Source: Bimuria novae-zelandiae CBS 107.79 | Lineage: Eukaryota > Ascomycota > Dothideomycetes > Pleosporales > Didymosphaeriaceae | Direction: 5' to 3' | Assembly (NCBI GenBank): GCA_010015655.1 | Contig: ML976759.1 | Coordinates: 165,087 to 229,086 of the forward strand | DNA length: 64,000 nucleotides | Shown here: in pieces, positions 22,830 through 33,734 of the stretch | How the letters are laid out: each line of letters opens with the position of its first letter | Numbering within the stretch: position 1 is the stretch's first letter | Position numbers and translations under genes: made by a program | Notes under the pieces: generated by a model | What the model was told of the DNA's origin: nothing | What the model saw: the letters and a program-made list of their open reading frames with translations, nothing else | Database searches by the model: none

Positions 22830-23305
22830 TATTAAGTCCCTACGGGTAGCTAGTCTAAAATAGGGTTAAGGTTGGTTCTCTAGCAGGAGCGATATTAAAA
22901 TAGAAAAAAGTGTATTAATAGCTCGCGCTTATTAATAGGGTGTTAGTATTAAAGTAAGGTGCGTTATAATTAAATTAACAAGAGCCTAAGTAAATCTAAA
23001 CAATAGATTAATAAACAAGTTAAACACGAGGTGGAAGAGTCCATCCTTATGTTCCTATATACTTAGCATGCTTGACTTGCTCGCTTCGAGCATGTTAAGC
23101 GCAGCCTTGGCTTTCTGCATATGCTTGACTTGCTTGCTTCGAGCATGTTAAGCGCAGCCTTGGCTTTCTGCATATGCTTAACTTGCTCGATTCGAGCGCT
23201 TCGAGCAGTCACGTGACCTGCCCATTGCTGTGCCACCATTGGCTCCCATAAGACCTTGGCCGTCTCAGAATGTTAGCCTGGTGATGCTAAATACAGACCC
23301 TAACA
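22830..23305 (-). repeat. Right LTR (5' LTR) of the gypsy element
   Basis: The expected TG start is mutated to TA (TATTAAGTCC) at 22830; the end CCTAACA at 23305 is intact and followed by GTAGC. A 53-bp unit containing GCGCAGCCTTGGCTTTCTGC starts at 23070, 23123 and, truncated, 23176. Confidence 0.95.
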
Positions 23306-24290
23306 GTAGCTAAAAGAGACTTAAATATATATATATTAAGAGGCTATAACGTATATATTAAATAAGGGGGAAATATAGCAAAAAAAAATCCTATTCTAGT
23401 TATAATAATTAATAAAATCTATAGTAATGTAAGACCTATAACTATTAAGAATTAAAAGTTAGTATACTTATTAAGCCTTTTTAGCTTTCTCTCTTATATA
23501 GCAATTAAATACTTATTAAAGCTATTAAAGGCCTATCTTATTATTTAACTAGGTAAAGAAAGATAAGGTAATAAAAACTTTATAGTATTAAAAATTAATT
23601 TTTTTTACTTAGCTTAATTATAGGCCCCTAGCGTTAGATTAATAAATTAATAATAACTTAATAGTAGATCTATTAGCGTATATATATGTAATAATTAAAG
23701 TCTACTTATAATTATTATCTTATATAGATTGCCTTACTTAGTAATTCTTATATAGAGGCCTGTTAAAGATCCTTTTTAAGTAGCTAGTAATACTAAAGAG
23801 GAAGCCTTTCTTATTTATATTATAATAATAATAAGGCTCTATACTATACTTCGCAATTTTATTATATAAAAGCTTAAAATAAAGTTTATATTTTACCTTT
23901 AAATTAGTATTATAGTAATTACTATTAATTTTAATTATCTAGCGTAATATTAAGGCGTTGCTATTACGCTTAATAAGGTAATTAATTTAAAATATACTTA
24001 TATCCTTTTAAGTAATACAGGATGTAAAATTTTATATTATTTACTATATAAAAGGAAGGCCACGTTTAATAAGGCATTTAATATATTATAAGAGCTACTT
24101 TTCTTATTATAAGCTAAGTATATAGCGCGAAGTATTCGTAATTACACGCGCCTACGTAATATATTAGTACTTACGTATTAACGCAGAACGTATAACGCTA
24201 AATTATTTTATAATTTTATTATATAATAAAAATTCTTTTAATTTTTATAATTTAATTGCTGCTATTGCGGCGTTAATTAGGTCTATATTA
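23306..24290. repeat. TA-rich RIP-degraded sequence, host of the gypsy insertion (right part)
   Basis: Continuation of 15507-16499 after the retrotransposon. TA-rich, stops in every frame, no readable gene. Normal composition returns at about 24290. Confidence 0.7.
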
Positions 24291-25347
24291 GTGGAGTTGT
24301 GGCGCGTTAAAGTAGGTGCGCTTGTGACGAAGTTGAAGCTGCGCAACCCTTCTTACTCAGCTGGCAACTCACAACCGCGCCATTTTTAATCACGCTCACC
24401 AAATCTCATCCGAACCAGATTATATTCGGAGATCGCGACGATTCTCTTAATACCCCTCTATATCGGACTTGCATCTGACTTGGCGGCGGCTCCGCTCCTA
24501 GCTTCGGCCCCGCTACGGGTCTCGGACTTTCCTCTTCGAAGCACGTAGTCACACTGCTACTTTATTAGCTTAGATGGATATTTTTAAAGTGTTCTTTTGT
24601 ATTTAGATCCTCCTGTCCTCGTATGTAGTTTGGTACCTTTTCTATATTCTTTCGTACCAGGCCTATTGGCACTCAATCGTATCTTGGTTTCCCCTCTCAA
24701 CCACGCACTCCCATATGCCTCTGCAGTAGAGCCGCCTATACGGATCCTTTGAGTGACCAGCGCCGATACAGCGCTATCACACGAGGTTGCGCATGGAGTG
24801 ATGTTGCGCACTGACTGCCGAGACACGGTATGATGTCGGAGCGCTGTGGAGCCGATGGGCAGTGTTCCGAGGACTGCGAGGCGTAAATTGGGCCAATCAC
24901 GGGGAGGTACGCTGGCGCAGGGCGACGTGAATGATGACACCTCAGGCGGCCTTATGCGAGAGCGCGAGGGAGTAAGCTGGGGCTTCCGGACCCCAAGGCT
25001 GCGTTGATTGTGTTAGAGTGGAGGTGCGTGCGAAGCTGGTGCGCGGAAAGAGGTGCTTCTGATGTCGTGACGCCTGGGTAGAATGAGCTTACGACGTATA
25101 GGCGTTTTGGGGGCTAAAAAGATTACAGATGCCTTGTAACAGGAATATGTATAGACTATGGTTGTTCTGAAAGGAACCTGAATGCTGTCCAAAGCCCTTC
25201 TCGTTCATCACTACACAGTCGGCTCCGGACTTGCTCTAGCACCTGGGCAGGTGCCCCCTTACGTGCCCCACCCGCCTCACACATCCCTCCATCCCTCAAA
25301 ATCCTTCCCACAGTCCCAGCGCAAACCAAAAACCGCTCCCCACCTCG
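24291..25347. other. Normal-GC intergenic region with inverted repeat copy
   Basis: Contains the repeat at 24780-24835, otherwise no conserved gene. A 118-codon minus-strand ORF (24584-24940) crosses the repeat and has no family features. The right end is the 3' flank of the regulator gene. Confidence 0.5.
24780..24835 (-). repeat. Dispersed repeat copy, inverted relative to 15434-15485
   Basis: The reverse complement reads TACCGTGTCTCGGCAG and then GTGCGCAACATCACTCC, matching the copy upstream of the reductase gene. It lies about 500 bp outside the TA-rich block, so it is not a simple terminal repeat of that block. Confidence 0.8.
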
Positions 25348-26998
25348 TTAAATATACCTCCCACTCCTCTGCACCAACCTCTGCATACTCTTCAACGGCT
25401 CCATCGGAATCGGCGTACTATACAATCCCGGAATCCTCGCATTCTGATACACCTTCTCGCACCACGCACTCTCCCTCTCCATCTTCTTCGCCTCAAAATA
25501 CTTCCGCGCCACCACGAGCGGTGTTAAACTGCCAAACCTCCCCACATACCCGACTTCCGTGCGGCAGTTAAAAGGTACGCAGCGCACGCTGCTGTCCGCA
25601 TACCCGCTGAGTTCGCGGTCCCAAAGATACATTTCCTGCGGCGTGAATGGGTGCTCAGGGGACTGGTTTTGGAGGAGCAGTTTGAAAGTGTTGGATTGTA
25701 AGATGAGCAGGGACATCCAGTAGATCATGTAGCAGATACCAGCGCCGAAGGCGAAGAAATCGTACGCTTCGGGGAACGTCTCTTTATCGTCACAAATTTG
25801 CGTGAAGCCTTCGAAGTCGGAGATGGGAACGCTGGTGTACCGCGGGCCGTGCTTTTCAAAGGTGGAGAACCAGGATTTGGCCTCGGCGGCGAGGGCGAGC
25901 GAGTCGGCGATAAGGGCGTCGAGGGCGGCGGGGGAGAGAGGAGTGGAGAGTGTGTCGGTGCGCTCGAGGAGCCGCGGGATCCGGATGCAGATGTCGATGA
26001 GGGCGACGTAGGGGTCAGATTTTGCGGCGCTGGCGGTGACGGCCATCCAGGAGGGGGAGTCGAGCATGGAGCCTTTGCGGACGTGGTAGCCGATGCTGAG
26101 CTGGGTGGGTGAGTGGTTAGCCTTGGGTTGTGTGATGAATGAGTTTGGGGAGGAGTGGCGTACAGAGTTGTAGCGTATTGCGTGGAAGATTTGCATGTTG
26201 AGGCGGTTGCCGAAGGACTTTGGACCGCGTTGTTTGACGAGGCGTAGTAGGCCTTGCACGTGATAGAAGAAGCCGTGTCCGCTGGTGATGCCTACGAAAA
26301 CCTAGCTTTGCCGTGAGATGAAGTTTCTGTTCTAGGGAGAAGTGACTGACCTCGTATAATGTGAGCAGATATGTAGCCAGAAGCGTTTCGTCTTCAACCG
26401 CACGATCTGGATACTGGATCGTGTGCATCATCTTCGAGAGCGCAGTGCCGTACAGCGACCGCGATCTGTTGACGAGCTGATAATTTCGATTTGCAACCGC
26501 CAATTGCGCAGCCGATAACGCGTCCACCGCAGCCAGGAGAACATCGCTCGTCGCAGGTAGTTGTGGCAGCGTTAACATCAGCGCCGAAGGAGGAGGCAAC
26601 GTGTGAGGGTCCGATCTGGGCAAATAAAGCCATATCAACTCCCCAATATGCTGTACGCGCTCGATCGCAATGGGGCTGACTTGTCGCAACACGGGAGCCC
26701 CAGAGGCTCTTCGTCCTGGTGGTTGTAACAACCCGACAACCCCCTGCTCCGATTCTCCGGACGAAGTTTCCTCCTCTTGAGCCTTGTGGTTGGCATACCG
26801 GTAGCGATTGTCATCCTCCTTAATGAGCGAAGGCCTCTCACTCTTCTCTTCAAACCTGTGTAAAATGAACGATTGCAGCGGTCGATATCCCGGACACTTC
26901 GTGCCTCGCCGAAGACAAGTATTACATTCCGGCTTCGCCTCGTCGCAGCGGACTTTTCGTTTCCGGCACTCAAAGCAGCCCGTCGAGCGTTTAGGCAT
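25348..26998 (-). CDS. Zn2Cys6 (C6) fungal transcription factor
   Basis: Exons on the minus strand are 26998-26351, 26301-26164 and 26100-25348, giving 512 residues. The first intron (49 bp, GTCAGT...GCTAG) is required to join LYE to VFVGITSGHG. The second (63 bp) keeps frame either way but has a GTACGC donor, a GGCTAAC branch site and a CCCAG acceptor, so I remove it. The zinc cluster is at the very N-terminus, C-x2-C-x6-C-x6-C-x2-C-x6-C (Cys8, 11, 18, 25, 28, 35), and contains the usual ECRKRKVRCDE. The remainder resembles the alpha-helical fungal_trans_2 type of regulatory region. It should be a nuclear sequence-specific regulator. No neighbouring pathway points to its targets. Confidence 0.88.
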
Positions 26999-28513
26999 TG
27001 CGCCTTCCCCGCTATTTCCAGCTTATCAAGATGCAACGAAAGGCACGGGTCTTCCAGAAGTCGGTTCTATGCGCTGGCCGCTTCGCTGATATCGCCCGAA
27101 GAGGAGTAAGAGACATCCACCAGCTGTATGGATGCCTGATCTCATCTACGATGAGGAGACCGAATTAGCCTGCCGGTGACGCTAACGGCCAAGGATCGAG
27201 CCGTGTCCAACGGCGACCAATCGCGCCGTGTGCCGTTCGCCTTAGCCAGCTGCCACTGCGGACGCCATCCTGCTTGGAGTCCTCGGAGTTCTATTCTTGC
27301 TTGCTTTTGCATGTTTCGAATGCTCAGTTGCGGGGTCGTTGTTGTGCATACATCCTGGCGGACTCTGTCGCGGACGGGTCGTGAAGACGAGTTGCAAAAT
27401 CGAGATGGAAAGAACAGACAGATGTTGATATAATTGACAGTGAACAGGAATGAAACGCGTGCATGACGTGAGATGAGGAAAAAGGCGACAGAAGCGTGAT
27501 TGTTGGGGTTAGTCTAGGCATGTGACGAACGGGACCTCAGGAGCTCCAGATGCGAACGCGAGGCTGTAACCCATCATCAATTCGCGATGCAGATATTGAG
27601 GAGCTCAAAAGCCAGAGGAAGATAGAGGAGAGGCGCAAAGGGTCTTTTATAAGCTCCAAGTACCATCCGAGCGTCCGTTGCACTCAATCCCACCGTCGCG
27701 GTCGTCTCGGCGGCTCTTTCGTGGGAACGAACCCTTTTCGGCAGCTTCTGCGAATCCTCCGCGCTACAACATCCAAGACGTCGTTACACCTGCCATAATT
27801 GCTCACTGAAACGTCTTATAATTAAGTTGCTAAACTGAACGCAACGTTGGGTATGCCGCAGCTTCCCAAATGCTGGACGTCTACATGACGGTGCACAAAT
27901 GCAAAGCAGCCCGAAGGCCCAAAAATGCTATCCCCGAGTCCCGAACATGCCAGGTATAATACAATGCAGGGTAAGTTCGCACGAAAAGCGCCATGCACAT
28001 GGTAAGATATAGCGGAATGACAAAACGACAAGACTCCAGGATGACTGCAAGACAAAAAACGACAAATGGGGTATGCTCCGCCCGACGCAGCTCCGCCATT
28101 ACTTCCAAACTCCGGAGACCCAAACCCATGCTGAAAGCCGCCTCGAGAATGTGGAACATGCATTTAGATGCGAAAAAAAAAAACGGTGGAATATAGTGGA
28201 GTCCGCATCTTGTGTCTAAGTCGTTGAGACCCGTCGTGAGACTCGCGGCTAGGCAACTCAGGTGAAATGGTTGCTGAATGTTGTAGAGTAGTATCCATGA
28301 ACAACAGTGGACATTAAGTGTTGTTCTTCGATAATCACTTGACACTGTAGCCTAGCTCTTCGCCGGGAATTTCGTATAGAGACCTTCCATAGCTTGCATA
28401 CAATAGCTAGGTCGGAAATGTTGTGTATAGTCTTTTTGCAAGTTGCATAGATAGTCGTGCTGAAAAATTTGTACATCGTCGTCCGAAGATAATACGAGTC
28501 GTCGTCTGGCCCT
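26999..28513. other. Intergenic region between regulator and SET9
   Basis: Holds the regulator promoter on the left and the SET9 3' flank on the right. A hydrophobic 93-codon frame with an ATG at 28159 (minus, to 27881) exists, but nothing supports it as a gene. Confidence 0.45.
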
Positions 28514-30579
28514 TCACATAGTAAGCCTAGTACGCCGCCTCTTTCTACCACTCTCAACCTCCATGCTCATCGAAGAGTCGCGGATTGATCGCGGTGTTGA
28601 ATATCGTGCCTTGATTTCCTCTTTAAACTTTCTCTTCGGCTTCTCCTTCTTGATTTCCTTCTCTTCCTCGGGATCAACAAAGCGATGAATGGTTCGATGA
28701 TCAAGAACGCGCTCTTCAGTATCATGTTTTCCCTCCTTCTCCGTCTTGGGCCAAGGATATCCGTAAAGCTTCGAGTGACGCTCGCACCTCGGACACTCCT
28801 TACGTGTCCCGCGATGGGCATCTTCCTGCACAAACTGATCGTCGCAAGTCTGACACTCAACCCATTTACTATCCTTGCCCGACAATCTCGATCGCGAAGT
28901 CATGTAGTCGCCTGGCTTCCTTTGGTTTTCTACCATGCCTTCCCCCGGCTGTTGGTCCGAAACAGGGGTCCCGACACTGTTGTGAATCATAATGCGCGAG
29001 CTCGATCGGGTAGTTCGGGGGATCAAGGGTCGCTTCCGCTTGACGACTTGCTGCAGAACATCGTCAAGATCCATACTGTCAGAAAGGTCACTCAACTCGG
29101 ACGAAGTACCGTCGGCGAAGAGCGAGGACCAAGGAGCATTTACCGTTGTGATTTCGTCTTTGACGGTGGCGACACCCAAACTTGGCTTCGCGCGTATGAT
29201 GTCGGGATCAACTTTGATTTTTGGGTTGCCAAGCACAACTTTCGGTTGATCTTCGTCTACCGAAGTAGCGTCCGTGGATTGTGCAGACTTTGGGGATGCT
29301 GCTGAAGACTGCGGCGTCGTGTCACGAGACATTGAAGGAGTGTGATCAACAAGAACAATGTTGAGACAGCTGTTGCGTTGCTGGGTGCGGAGGTTTCGCG
29401 ATGTCGGAAGATTGATGGCGGGATCTTCGATACTGGATACGGGTACTTTTTGTCGGAGGGAAGAAGTGCTGGCCGACTTCTTCAATATCGACTTCCGTGG
29501 TGCTACATGATTTCGCGCTGGAGATGATAGCTCGGCGTTCGGTTCAGATTTTCGCCGCTTGGATGCTGGGGGTGTTTCGCGCGTGGCGGCTTCGCTCTGT
29601 TCATCGTGCTTGCGCTTTCGTCGGAGCGAGTATGGACGTTCATCGAGTTCGGGCATTGACTCTTTCGTCTTTTCGTCCTTCTCATCCTCGTCATGCTCGT
29701 CATCTTCATTCTCACTACTGTCATCGACTGGCCTATAATGTGCCCAGCCATTGATCATTCTATCCTCGCAGCTGTGACAGAGGCATTCGTCGTTGTCCGC
29801 ACCAAAGTAATCTTCACCGTATGAGACGGTAATTTCATCGCCTTCCTTGATTGGTTTGACTGCAACAATCTGCATGCCGTCGTAGCCCTTGGTGGATAGC
29901 CTAGCATTTGCATCGCAGTCGTGGTTCGCGAAGCGCGCCGGTCCCAGGAATAACGAGCGAGTTTTCTTGCGCGCAGATATCACCAAGCTGAAGTCCTTGC
30001 GTTGCAGCTCCAAGTTTTTCTCTTGCTCCTCGGTCATGGCGACCTGTACTCCGGTGAGGTACTTGATTTCCTCGCGAGGTTGGATGTCTCTGCGAGCGGT
30101 AATAGATGCTTCGTGTTCAGTAACCGTGTACCGGTTCGTGGTGGTGACTTCAAAGGGGCAATCGGGCATGTATATGGAGACATAGCGGCGTAAGTGCCGC
30201 CTGAAGTGCTCCCTATCTGTCTCGTCGTGCAAAGTCGCTGAGAACTTCTTCAGACCCGGCAGCTGGACCAGGCGTTGCATAGCCTCAGCGGGATTCTTGT
30301 CGATGATGACATGCTCTCGTATTATGTTGGCAATGTCCTCCTCGTTCAGTCCTCTCGACCCTGCAAAGCGGCCGCCACGGTTCTTTCTGATAGTGGTCCA
30401 GTAGTAGACCTGCGTGCGCAAGTAAGCGGACAGACTCCCCACAACTGCGCGAATGCAAGCGCAGTCATAGAGCGTAGACCTACCTTGTCGACAAGCGCAT
30501 CTGTTAGTACGTCGTCGTACAATGCCAACTTCTCAAGCGTCAATGCGCTCCTTTTCGTAGTCGTCTCTTTGGGAGCCAT
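28514..30579 (-). CDS. SET9: Histone H4 lysine-20 methyltransferase SET9 (Suv4-20/KMT5 type)
   Basis: Exons on the minus strand are 30579-30484 and 30409-28514, with a 74-bp intron, giving 663 residues, close to other fungal SET9 proteins. It methylates histone H4 on Lys20, a mark used in heterochromatin and the DNA damage checkpoint. The N-terminal helical region (1-115) is followed by a SET domain at about 121-233 with RFANHDCDANARL (catalytic NHxC, 194-197 region) and EITVSYGEDYF. The post-SET cysteines ECLCHSC (about 240-246) bind zinc. The long C-terminal tail is basic, low complexity and rich in Ser/Arg, and contains a late CxxC...CPRC pair around CQTCDDQFV. It is head to head with the uL14m gene, with 558 bp between starts. 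Confidence 0.92.
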
Positions 30580-31137
30580 TATCGCGCAAAGACCAGACCA
30601 AGCGGTTCTTTATGCAACGCAATCAAGCAGCGCAATCAAGCAGCGCAATTGAGAGAGTGTTTGGCGGGAGGTGTTGCCTTTGTTGCGCAAACGGGGGCGT
30701 TAAAGGGGTGGTTGGGTGACGTCTTAGAGAGCGACGTCCAGCAAGTTCCGTGTCCAATATCCACCTGTGCACTAAAGTAACGCGTGCAAACGGAAGGAGC
30801 GATAATTAAGGAGCGCGCGAGGAAGGCGCAAAGCAAAGGAGAGAGCGACAGCGGCCGCGGGCGCAAGACGGGCAGACGGTGTGAGACTTGAGGCTAGGTG
30901 GATCAGCGCAAACGCAGCCTGACTTTGACCCTTGCGGCTGCATCGGCTGGCCAGGCGGAGCGGAGAGTGACGGCGGGATCAAGCGAATTGCGCTAAAACG
31001 CCCCAAATTGCTGGGCAGCGCGATGCACCTCGCTGCAAACCAAGACGTCGATTGACTGCCATCGCCCGCAACGCCAATACAGCCGTTGGGTCGAGCCACT
31101 GCTGGAAGCAAAGAGGAAGGAACACTGTGGGCGCACC
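30580..31137. promoter_or_regulatory. Shared divergent upstream region of SET9 and uL14m
   Basis: 558 bp between two start codons facing away from each other. It must hold both promoters and 5' UTRs. A direct repeat of AAGCAGCGCAAT lies at about 30625-30650. No known operator is recognised. Confidence 0.55.
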
Positions 31138-31652
31138 ATGATCCAACTCAAGGTACGACACGCGCCAGTAGCCCCCCTTCAGCGCGTCCCAAGCCACTCA
31201 TGCAGCGTAATCTAGACCCTCATCAATTGCATCGACAACTCGGGCGCCGCCATAGTCGAGTGCGTCAACGTCCTGCGCTCGAAGCGCCCCGCCAAAGTCG
31301 GTACGTGAGCTGGATGCGAATTCTACAGGAGAGGGAATTGACGGATACAGGTGACCGGATAGTGGTGGTTGTTAAGAAGCAGCGCAATTTTGGCCCCGAA
31401 ACCGGTAACAGCGTTTCTATCGGCGCAGCGAACAAAGTACGACGCGGAGATGTACGGCACGCGGTCGTTGTGCGGACGGCGAAGAAGTGGCAGAGACCAG
31501 ACGGAAGCGTGGTCAAGTTCGACGACAATGCCTGCGTGCTCATCAACAAGGCCGGGGAGCCCATCGGATCGCGCGTGAGCGGCGTGGTGGCGGCGGAGTT
31601 AAGGCAAAAACAGTGGTCCAAGATCCTGTCGCTCGCACCCATGCATGTGTAA
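31138..31652 (+). CDS. MRPL38: Mitochondrial large-subunit ribosomal protein uL14m
   Basis: Exons 31138-31152, 31216-31300 and 31351-31652 give 133 residues, a typical length. uL14 binds 23S-type rRNA near the subunit interface. Conserved features are MIQLK at the start, the CIDNSGA box at residues about 10-16, the [11 protein letters not shown] strand and [11 protein letters not shown], then [19 protein letters not shown] near the end. The first exon encodes only five residues; the first intron acceptor TCTAG at 31215 is chosen because it gives MIQLK followed by [10 protein letters not shown]. Its differences from cytosolic uL14 and the length match the mitochondrial form (yeast MRPL38). The protein lacks an obvious long presequence, as usual for this family. 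It converges with RPB9. Confidence 0.92.
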
Positions 31653-31841
31653 AAGGACATTTGGAAGGGATATTGCATTTCCAGGAGTATGGGGTATAGC
31701 TGCTGTACAAAACATGTATGCCATTGTACAATATCGCTGGGTATCAGATACCATTCCGGACACCGTTCATGAAGAAGACACATTAAACTCCAACCCAATG
31801 CTAGATCCAAATCCCCGCCAAGTGCCCAAAGTAAAATTCTC

Positions 31842-32596
31842 CTACTGCCATACATGACTGCAATGCGTGCATACGTAGTATAGTTTCTGCAAAGCGTGAG
31901 TACGGGCTAATAGAGGGAGCGGTTCTCACTGACCATGCCGGTGTTTGCGGTTCGCTGCTGTGACTGGAAGAAGACGACGTCCTGCTCGCCGCAAGAGGGA
32001 CAGGCTCTGTCTTTGACGCGAGGCAACTAAAGCGACGAGAGTCAGCCAGCAGGCTCAAAGAGGAGCGGGCAAGCGACAAAGCCAACGTGCGACAGTGCTC
32101 AGTTCTTTGAGGATGCGCCGGTGCCCCCTCTCTGCATGTTTGAGTGCAGCGTCTGCTCATCTTCTGCTTCGAGAACGAGGCCCGGCGCCCTCTCCTCGCC
32201 ACAGTCCACGCAGACTATATCCTGCCCGCACATTGTGCAGAAGTTTGGAAAGCCGTCCAGCTCCATAAGGCTGGTGCGTGAAAGGGAGCGGGCAAGACCC
32301 ACCGTAGGATCCTGTCCAATATCTGAAGTCACACCGGCCGTGTCACCCGCCGAGGACGCGATTTCGGTGCGCATGACGCATGCTGAGGGCGCATCCTCTA
32401 CGTGCGCGCATGTGCGACAGGCGAAGAGAAGCTTGCTCTCGGCCTTGTCTTCGCGGGGGAACAAGAGGTTGGAGCTGAGGGAAGTTAGTTAGAAGCTTCG
32501 CAAGGGGATAGATCCCACGCACCATTCTGTGCAGAAACGGAAGAGGATCTTCTTATTCCCCTCCACCTCCTGCTGTTCGGCTGCTGGGGAGGACAT
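31842..32596 (-). CDS. RPB9: RNA polymerase II subunit RPB9
   Basis: Exons on the minus strand are 32596-32523, 32474-32303, 32026-31934 and 31886-31842, giving 127 residues. RPB9 sits at the jaw of RNA polymerase II and supports start-site selection, fidelity and TFIIS-stimulated cleavage. Two zinc ribbons are visible: FCTEC with CRTC in the N-terminal half, and CPSC with CTHC in the C-terminal half; the latter carries the family signature CGEQDVVFFQSQQR. Introns are 48, 276 and 47 bp. The middle one (32027-32302, GTGGGT donor, CTTTAG acceptor) is unusually long and mostly open in frame. The last intron uses a GTCAGT donor; the alternative GTGAGA three bases on destroys the terminal YYVCTHC motif. 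Head to head with PIN1. Confidence 0.92.
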
Positions 32597-32990
32597 GGTG
32601 GTTGTCCTGGGTGCGATTTCGGGTGATGTGAGGCGGGTGGGTGGCGCTTTCGCGTGTGCTGCTCTGCCTAGTCGTGGCGGTCAGGGTGCGATCGTGGGTG
32701 AGAGACGGGGAGGTCAGCGGTAGCTGTTTGCAGTGTAGAAATGAAGTGTGGAAGATGATGGAGCATGTCTTGAAGGCTCACTCAGGGCGCCAAGCGGACC
32801 GTGTGGCGTGCTTCGCCAATCCCCGCGTTCCAGGGTTCGAGCGCTGGAACGTGATCGTCCCAACCGGCAGTCCGTCCTGCACGCTTCTTTGCACCGCAGT
32901 CTCTGCTCTCTCTGCTACATAGAACTTGCGACAGACCTGGCGCATTGCATCTGCATTACCCACCTGTCTATCACATATCCCGCGTCAATA
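32597..32990. promoter_or_regulatory. Shared divergent upstream region of RPB9 and PIN1
   Basis: 394 bp separate the two ATGs. A pyrimidine-rich stretch lies at 32880-32925. Several overlapping ORFs here are by-products of GC-rich sequence. No consensus operator is recognised. Confidence 0.55.
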
Positions 32991-33734
32991 ATGGTAAGCT
33001 CCAGCGCATGTCGAGGCGCGTGCCTCCATAGCAACAATCCTGGACACTGACACTGCCAGTCTTCCGGACCAGAAACCGGGCTCCCTGAGGGCTGGGAGAT
33101 ACGCCATTCCAACAGCAAGAACCTTCCCTACTACTTCCATCCCGCGACGAAAGACTCGCGGTGGGAACCTCCAGCGGGTACCGACCCAGACCAGCTGAAG
33201 GCGTATATGGCCAAGTACCACAGCTCCAAAGGCGTCGCACCATCGAACCTCGCGAATCAAGGCGACAAGATACGCGCTGCACATCTACTCGTAAAGCACC
33301 GAGACAGCCGACGGCCGGCTAGCTGGCGGGAGCCGCGCATCACTCGCTCCAAGGAGGAAGCAATCGAGGCAATAAAGGGCTATCTCGAGCAGATCCAGGC
33401 GTACGAGAACAACTCAAGCGATCCCAATGGCAAATCTCTCTCGGAGCTTGCCATGACCGAGTCAGATTGCAGCAGTGCGCGCAAGGGAGGAGACTTGTGA
33501 GTGGTGCATCAAGTTGCGCGCAGACCGTGTATTAACGTGTGCAAATAGGGGCTTCTTTGGTCGAGGCGACATGCAGACTGAGTTCGAGGAGGCTGCTTTC
33601 CGCTTGAACAAGGGAGAGGTTAGCGGCATTGTGGAGACGGCATCTGGGGTGCACTTGATACAGAGGTTTGCGTTCTCTCCAATATGGTATAGTATAGAAC
33701 CGAGCTAACTCTACCGCAAACTAGGCTGGAATAA
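32991..33734 (+). CDS. Peptidyl-prolyl cis-trans isomerase PIN1/ESS1
   Basis: Exons 32991-32993, 33060-33496, 33549-33665 and 33725-33734 give 188 residues. The enzyme isomerises phospho-Ser/Thr-Pro bonds, notably in the RNA polymerase II C-terminal domain. A WW domain occupies residues about 6-40 (LPEGWEIRHSNSKNLPYYF ... DSRWEPP) and a parvulin domain about 65-188. The catalytic region shows HLLVKHRDSRRPASW (phosphate-binding Arg cluster), SDCSSARKGGDLGFFGRG (active-site Cys, loop) and MQTEFEEAAF; it ends HLIQRLE. The first exon is only the ATG followed directly by GTAAGC. The last exon has three complete codons. Without these splices neither the start nor the stop can be explained. It is paired head to head with RPB9, another part of the polymerase II machinery. 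Confidence 0.93.

Larger units (their letters stand above)
16500..23305 (-). mobile_element. Ty3/gypsy LTR retrotransposon, full length, RIP-degraded
   Basis: Two 476-bp LTRs (16500-16975 and 22830-23305) are flanked by the 5-bp target duplication GTAGC (16495-16499 and 23306-23310). A polypurine tract next to the left LTR shows transcription on the minus strand, with the right LTR as the 5' LTR. In minus-strand order: gag with a CCHC zinc knuckle (21883-21924), an aspartic protease relic (DLGA for DSGA, about 20825-20850), reverse transcriptase with YIDDIL (19751-19768), RNase H, then an integrase with a KCAEC zinc motif (about 18700) and an IDFITGLP block (about 18600). The order PR-RT-RH-IN places it in Ty3/gypsy (Metaviridae). 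Stops of RIP type occur throughout, so it is inactive. An antisense ORF lies between pol and the 3' LTR. Confidence 0.95.

Noticed and set aside
27881..28345. Hydrophobic 154-codon frame beside SET9 (minus)
   Set aside because: It starts at GTG, the first ATG leaves 93 codons, a poly(A) tract lies inside it, and no family motif is visible; probably the SET9 3' flank.
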